Positions 61,644-64,000 of a DNA stretch of 64,000 bases are shown here, one piece after another. The position numbers and the translations under genes were made by a program. The notes beneath the pieces are model-generated. The model had not been told where the DNA came from and did not search any database. It saw only the letters and a program-made list of their open reading frames with translations. Positions within the stretch are counted from its first letter, which is position 1, and every line of letters begins with the position of its first letter. The stretch is from the NCBI GenBank assembly GCA_003053925.1, contig QBKD01000001.1:1240001-1304000 (forward strand), read 5' to 3'. This DNA comes from Microbacteriaceae bacterium MWH-Ta3 (lineage in GTDB: Bacteria; Actinomycetota; Actinomycetes; Actinomycetales; Microbacteriaceae).

Positions 61644-62807
61644 CTAAAAGAAGAGGGGAGTCGTGAGGTGCGTGCCCGGGCGATATGCCAGGTGAATGTG
61701 CGAGGGCGCCGACAGCGCGGTAAAGAGTGCCTGAGCGCCGGGGCGAATGACGCCCACGTCGTCACGGCGCAGTGCGCGTGCGCCACCCGCGGTTGCCGCC
61801 CACACGGCCTCGGCCGGGGTCATGCCCATCTCGCGTACCGCCAGAGCGATACAAAACGCCATCGATGCGGTGTACGACGAACCGGGGTTGCAGTCGGTGG
61901 AAATCGCCACGGTGATACCGCGGTCGATCAGATCACGGGCGTTGGGGTAGGGGTGCTTCGTCGAAAATTCCACGCCGGGCAACACGGTGACGACGGTGTC
62001 CGATGCTGCGAGCAGTTCGATATCCGAATCGGTCAGGTACGTGCCGTGATCTACCGAGGCGGCGCCCAACTCGACCGCAAGGGCAACGCCCTCGCCCGCC
62101 TGAAGCTGGCTGGCGTGAATTCGGGGACGAAGCCCGGCGGCGATTCCCGCCTGCAGAACCCGGCGCGACTGTTCCACGGTGAAGGCACCCGTTTCGCAAA
62201 ACACATCAATCCATTTGGCATAGGGGGCGCAGGCGGCCAGCATCTCGGTGCAGACCAGTTCCACATAGTCATCTTCGCGGCCCGCATATTCGGCGGGAAC
62301 TACGTGCGCACCCAGGAATGTGACCTCGTCGGTGAATTCCTTCGCCAACCGGCACAACCGTGCCTCGGTTTCGACGTCCAGCCCGTACCCGCTCTTGATT
62401 TCGACGGTAGCGGTGCCGTGGTTCGCCAATTCCTCCATGGCCACCACGAGGTTCGCCCGCAGTTGGTCGTCGGTAGCCGCCCGAGTCGCTGCCACCGTAG
62501 AACGTATTCCGCCCGCGGCATATTTTTCGCCACGCATGCGGGCAGCGAACTCGTCGGCGCGGTCGCCGGCAAATGCGATGTGGGTGTGCGAATCAACGAA
62601 TGCGGGAATGATGGCCTGGCCATAGGCATCGATAACTTCGTCGGCCGCCGCTTCGCGGGCCGTAGCCTCGGGGTCGGAATCTAGTCCCACCCAGGTGATG
62701 ACGCCGTCCGATTCCTCGACCGCGGCACCGTGAATAATCCCGAACCGGTCACCCCAGGTGGGGTCGTTCGTGAATAGTTCGCCGATGCCGCGGATGAGGG
62801 TGGTCAT
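61644..62807 (-). CDS. hutI: Imidazolonepropionase
   Basis: 387 residues. Third enzyme of histidine degradation. Metal ligands in FVDSHTHIAFAGDRADEF (His74, His76), the substrate Tyr/His region EIKSGYGLD, LGAHVVP with His, and HASQL; late STDCNPGSS carries the catalytic Asp. It lies 13 bases after hutU but also has its own leaderless-type promoter overlapping the hutU stop. Confidence 0.95.
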   Translation of the reverse strand: MTTLIRGIGELFTNDPTWGDRFGIIHGAAVEESDGVITWVGLDSDPEATAREAAADEVIDAYGQAIIPAFVDSHTHIAFAGDRADEFAARMRGEKYAAGGIRSTVAATRAATDDQLRANLVVAMEELANHGTATVEIKSGYGLDVETEARLCRLAKEFTDEVTFLGAHVVPAEYAGREDDYVELVCTEMLAACAPYAKWIDVFCETGAFTVEQSRRVLQAGIAAGLRPRIHASQLQAGEGVALAVELGAASVDHGTYLTDSDIELLAASDTVVTVLPGVEFSTKHPYPNARDLIDRGITVAISTDCNPGSSYTASMAFCIALAVREMGMTPAEAVWAATAGGARALRRDDVGVIRPGAQALFTALSAPSHIHLAYRPGTHLTTPLFF

Positions 62808-62819
62808 GCCGAAAGCCTA
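62808..62819 (-). promoter_or_regulatory. Leaderless-type promoter of hutI inside the hut operon
   Basis: On the minus strand TAGGCT begins two bases after the hutU stop codon and is followed by six bases and the hutI ATG. No ribosome binding site is present. Confidence 0.5.
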
Positions 62820-62820
62820 T

Positions 62821-64000
62821 TTAGATTTCCCACATGGGAACGCGCAGTCCGCGTTCGCGAGCAACCTCTTCGGCGCGCTCGTAGCCGGCGTCGACATGGC
62901 GCATGACACCGGTTCCGGGGTCGTTCACCAGAACACGCGACACCTTCTCGGCGGCGAGGTCGGTGCCGTCAACGACCAGCACCTGACCGCAGTGAATGGA
63001 TCGGCCGATTCCCACGCCACCACCGTGGTGCAGCGACACCCAGGTGGCACCCGACGCGGTGTTCAGAAGAGCGTTCAGCAGCGGCCAGTCGGCAATTGCA
63101 TCCGAGCCGTCCTTCATTGCCTCGGTTTCACGGTACGGAGAGGCGACAGAACCCGAATCGAGGTGATCGCGACCGATGACAATCGGTGCCGAGACCTCGC
63201 CGTTCTTCACCATCTCGTTGAAGCGCAGACCCGCCAGGTGGCGTTCCTTGTAGCCCAACCAGCAGATGCGGGCCGGCAGGCCCTCGAAGTGCACCTTCTC
63301 GCCGGCCTTGGTGATCCAGCGCTTCAGGTGCTCGTCGTCGGGGAACAGCTCGAGCATGGCCTTGTCGGTCGCGGCGATGTCGGCGGGGTCACCCGAGAGC
63401 GCGACCCAACGGAACGGACCCTTGCCCTCGGCGAACAGGGGGCGGATGTACGCGGGAACGAAGCCAGGGAAGTCGAATGCGCGGTCATAGCCGCCCAGTT
63501 CGGCCTCGCGTCGGATCGAGTTGCCGTAGTCAAACACTACGGAACCGCGGTCCTGGAATTCCACCATGGCCTTGACCTGCTTGGCCATCGCGGCGCGCGA
63601 ACGGGTCGTGAAGTTTTCGGGGTTGGCGGCGGCGTCGGCCAACCACGCCTCGACGGTCTCGTTTTCGGGCAGGTACGACAGCGGGTCGTGCGCGCTGGTC
63701 TGGTCGGTGACAATATCCATGTGCACGCCGCGGTCCAGAATTTCCGTGAACACGGTGGCGGCGTTACCGACAAGGCCCACCGACAATGCGCGGCGCTCGG
63801 CCTTTGCTGTCAAGACGCGCTCGAGAGCGACATCCAGGTCGTGCGTCATTTCATCGAGGTAGCCGTGGTCCACGCGGCGCTGCAGGCGATCGGCATCGAC
63901 ATCAACGATGAGGACCGCGCCGTCGTTCAGCGTCACGGCAAGGGGCTGTGCGCCACCCATACCGCCGCAACCACCCGTCAACGTGACGGTGCCGGCCAGT
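62821..64000 (-). CDS. hutU: Urocanate hydratase, 5' part outside window
   Basis: The frame runs to the right edge without a start; 392 codons of a protein usually about 550 long are present. It adds water to urocanate using a tightly bound NAD. The NAD site [14 protein letters not shown] is at the very 5' end of the visible part, and later [19 protein letters not shown] contains the conserved Cys of the active site. It is the promoter-proximal visible gene of the hutU-hutI-hutG operon; hutH and a regulator, if linked, would lie to the right. Confidence 0.95.
   Translation of the reverse strand, partial: LAGTVTLTGGCGGMGGAQPLAVTLNDGAVLIVDVDADRLQRRVDHGYLDEMTHDLDVALERVLTAKAERRALSVGLVGNAATVFTEILDRGVHMDIVTDQTSAHDPLSYLPENETVEAWLADAAANPENFTTRSRAAMAKQVKAMVEFQDRGSVVFDYGNSIRREAELGGYDRAFDFPGFVPAYIRPLFAEGKGPFRWVALSGDPADIAATDKAMLELFPDDEHLKRWITKAGEKVHFEGLPARICWLGYKERHLAGLRFNEMVKNGEVSAPIVIGRDHLDSGSVASPYRETEAMKDGSDAIADWPLLNALLNTASGATWVSLHHGGGVGIGRSIHCGQVLVVDGTDLAAEKVSRVLVNDPGTGVMRHVDAGYERAEEVARERGLRVPMWEI

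Overview
The window is GC-rich, gene-dense DNA from an actinobacterium, most likely Microbacteriaceae or a close relative in the Micrococcales. I infer this from gene order (rne-rplU-rpmA-obg-proB-proA-nadD-rsfS-tRNA-Ala; ileS-folC-small membrane protein-ndk; tig-clpP1-clpP2-clpX), a eukaryote-like IleS behind a translational-type T-box, a DivIVA-family coiled-coil protein, and many leaderless-type promoters (TANNNT, six bases, then ATG). No species is claimed. It is chromosomal: no phage genes, transposases, CRISPR array or plasmid functions were seen.

Layout. 1-4.9 kb: minus-strand poly-gamma-glutamate genes (a tandem-domain PgsC-like protein cut by the left edge, and PgsB), a glutathione peroxidase, a DMT exporter and an aldo/keto reductase. 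4.9-9.1 kb: msrA, a small membrane protein, an SSB-like protein, a lipoprotein, ettA and an unknown gene. 9.1-14.5 kb: a coupled minus-strand operon pepN-mscS-globin and a divergent FAD oxidoreductase. 14.6-21.3 kb: a DivIVA-type protein, rpiB, a Nei-type glycosylase, an amidohydrolase, a cupin, a LysE exporter and a luxS-mtnN pair. 21.5-26.7 kb: two divergent tRNA genes, trigger factor, clpP1P2, a CopC-like protein and clpX. 26.65-27.08 kb is a 430-base gene-free hypervariable block. 27-37 kb: M3 peptidase, acetyltransferase, valS, two MFS transporters, a TetR regulator and two unrecognised membrane proteins. 37-57 kb: housekeeping blocks (T-box/ileS/folC/ndk; rne/rplU/rpmA/obg/proBA/nadD/rsfS; tRNA-Ala; NfeD-SPFH pair; uridine kinase). 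56.6-60.7 kb: a HTH-nucleotidyltransferase gene with a palindromic promoter, doxX/hxlR, a thioesterase and an acyl-CoA dehydrogenase. 60.7-64 kb: a histidine-degradation operon hutU-hutI-hutG, with hutU cut by the right edge.

The genes group into proteostasis (tig, clpP1, clpP2, clpX, pepN, M3 peptidase), translation (ettA, ileS, valS, rplU, rpmA, obg, rsfS, three tRNAs), redox defence (gpx, msrA, VKOR), the activated methyl cycle (mtnN, luxS), proline synthesis (proB, proA) and histidine catabolism (hut).

The least expected signals are non-coding. A family of about 75-base intergenic elements with AT-rich inverted arms (arm core GAAAAATTGCAAC) occurs at four places between 19.1 and 26.9 kb, two of them flanking the lysE-type gene as direct repeats. 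Downstream of clpX one of these elements has tandem arm copies and sits beside three further tandem repeats (7, 8 and 4 base units); the whole block is bounded by a duplicated 3' end of the M3 peptidase gene. At least nine genes share an identical leaderless promoter geometry.
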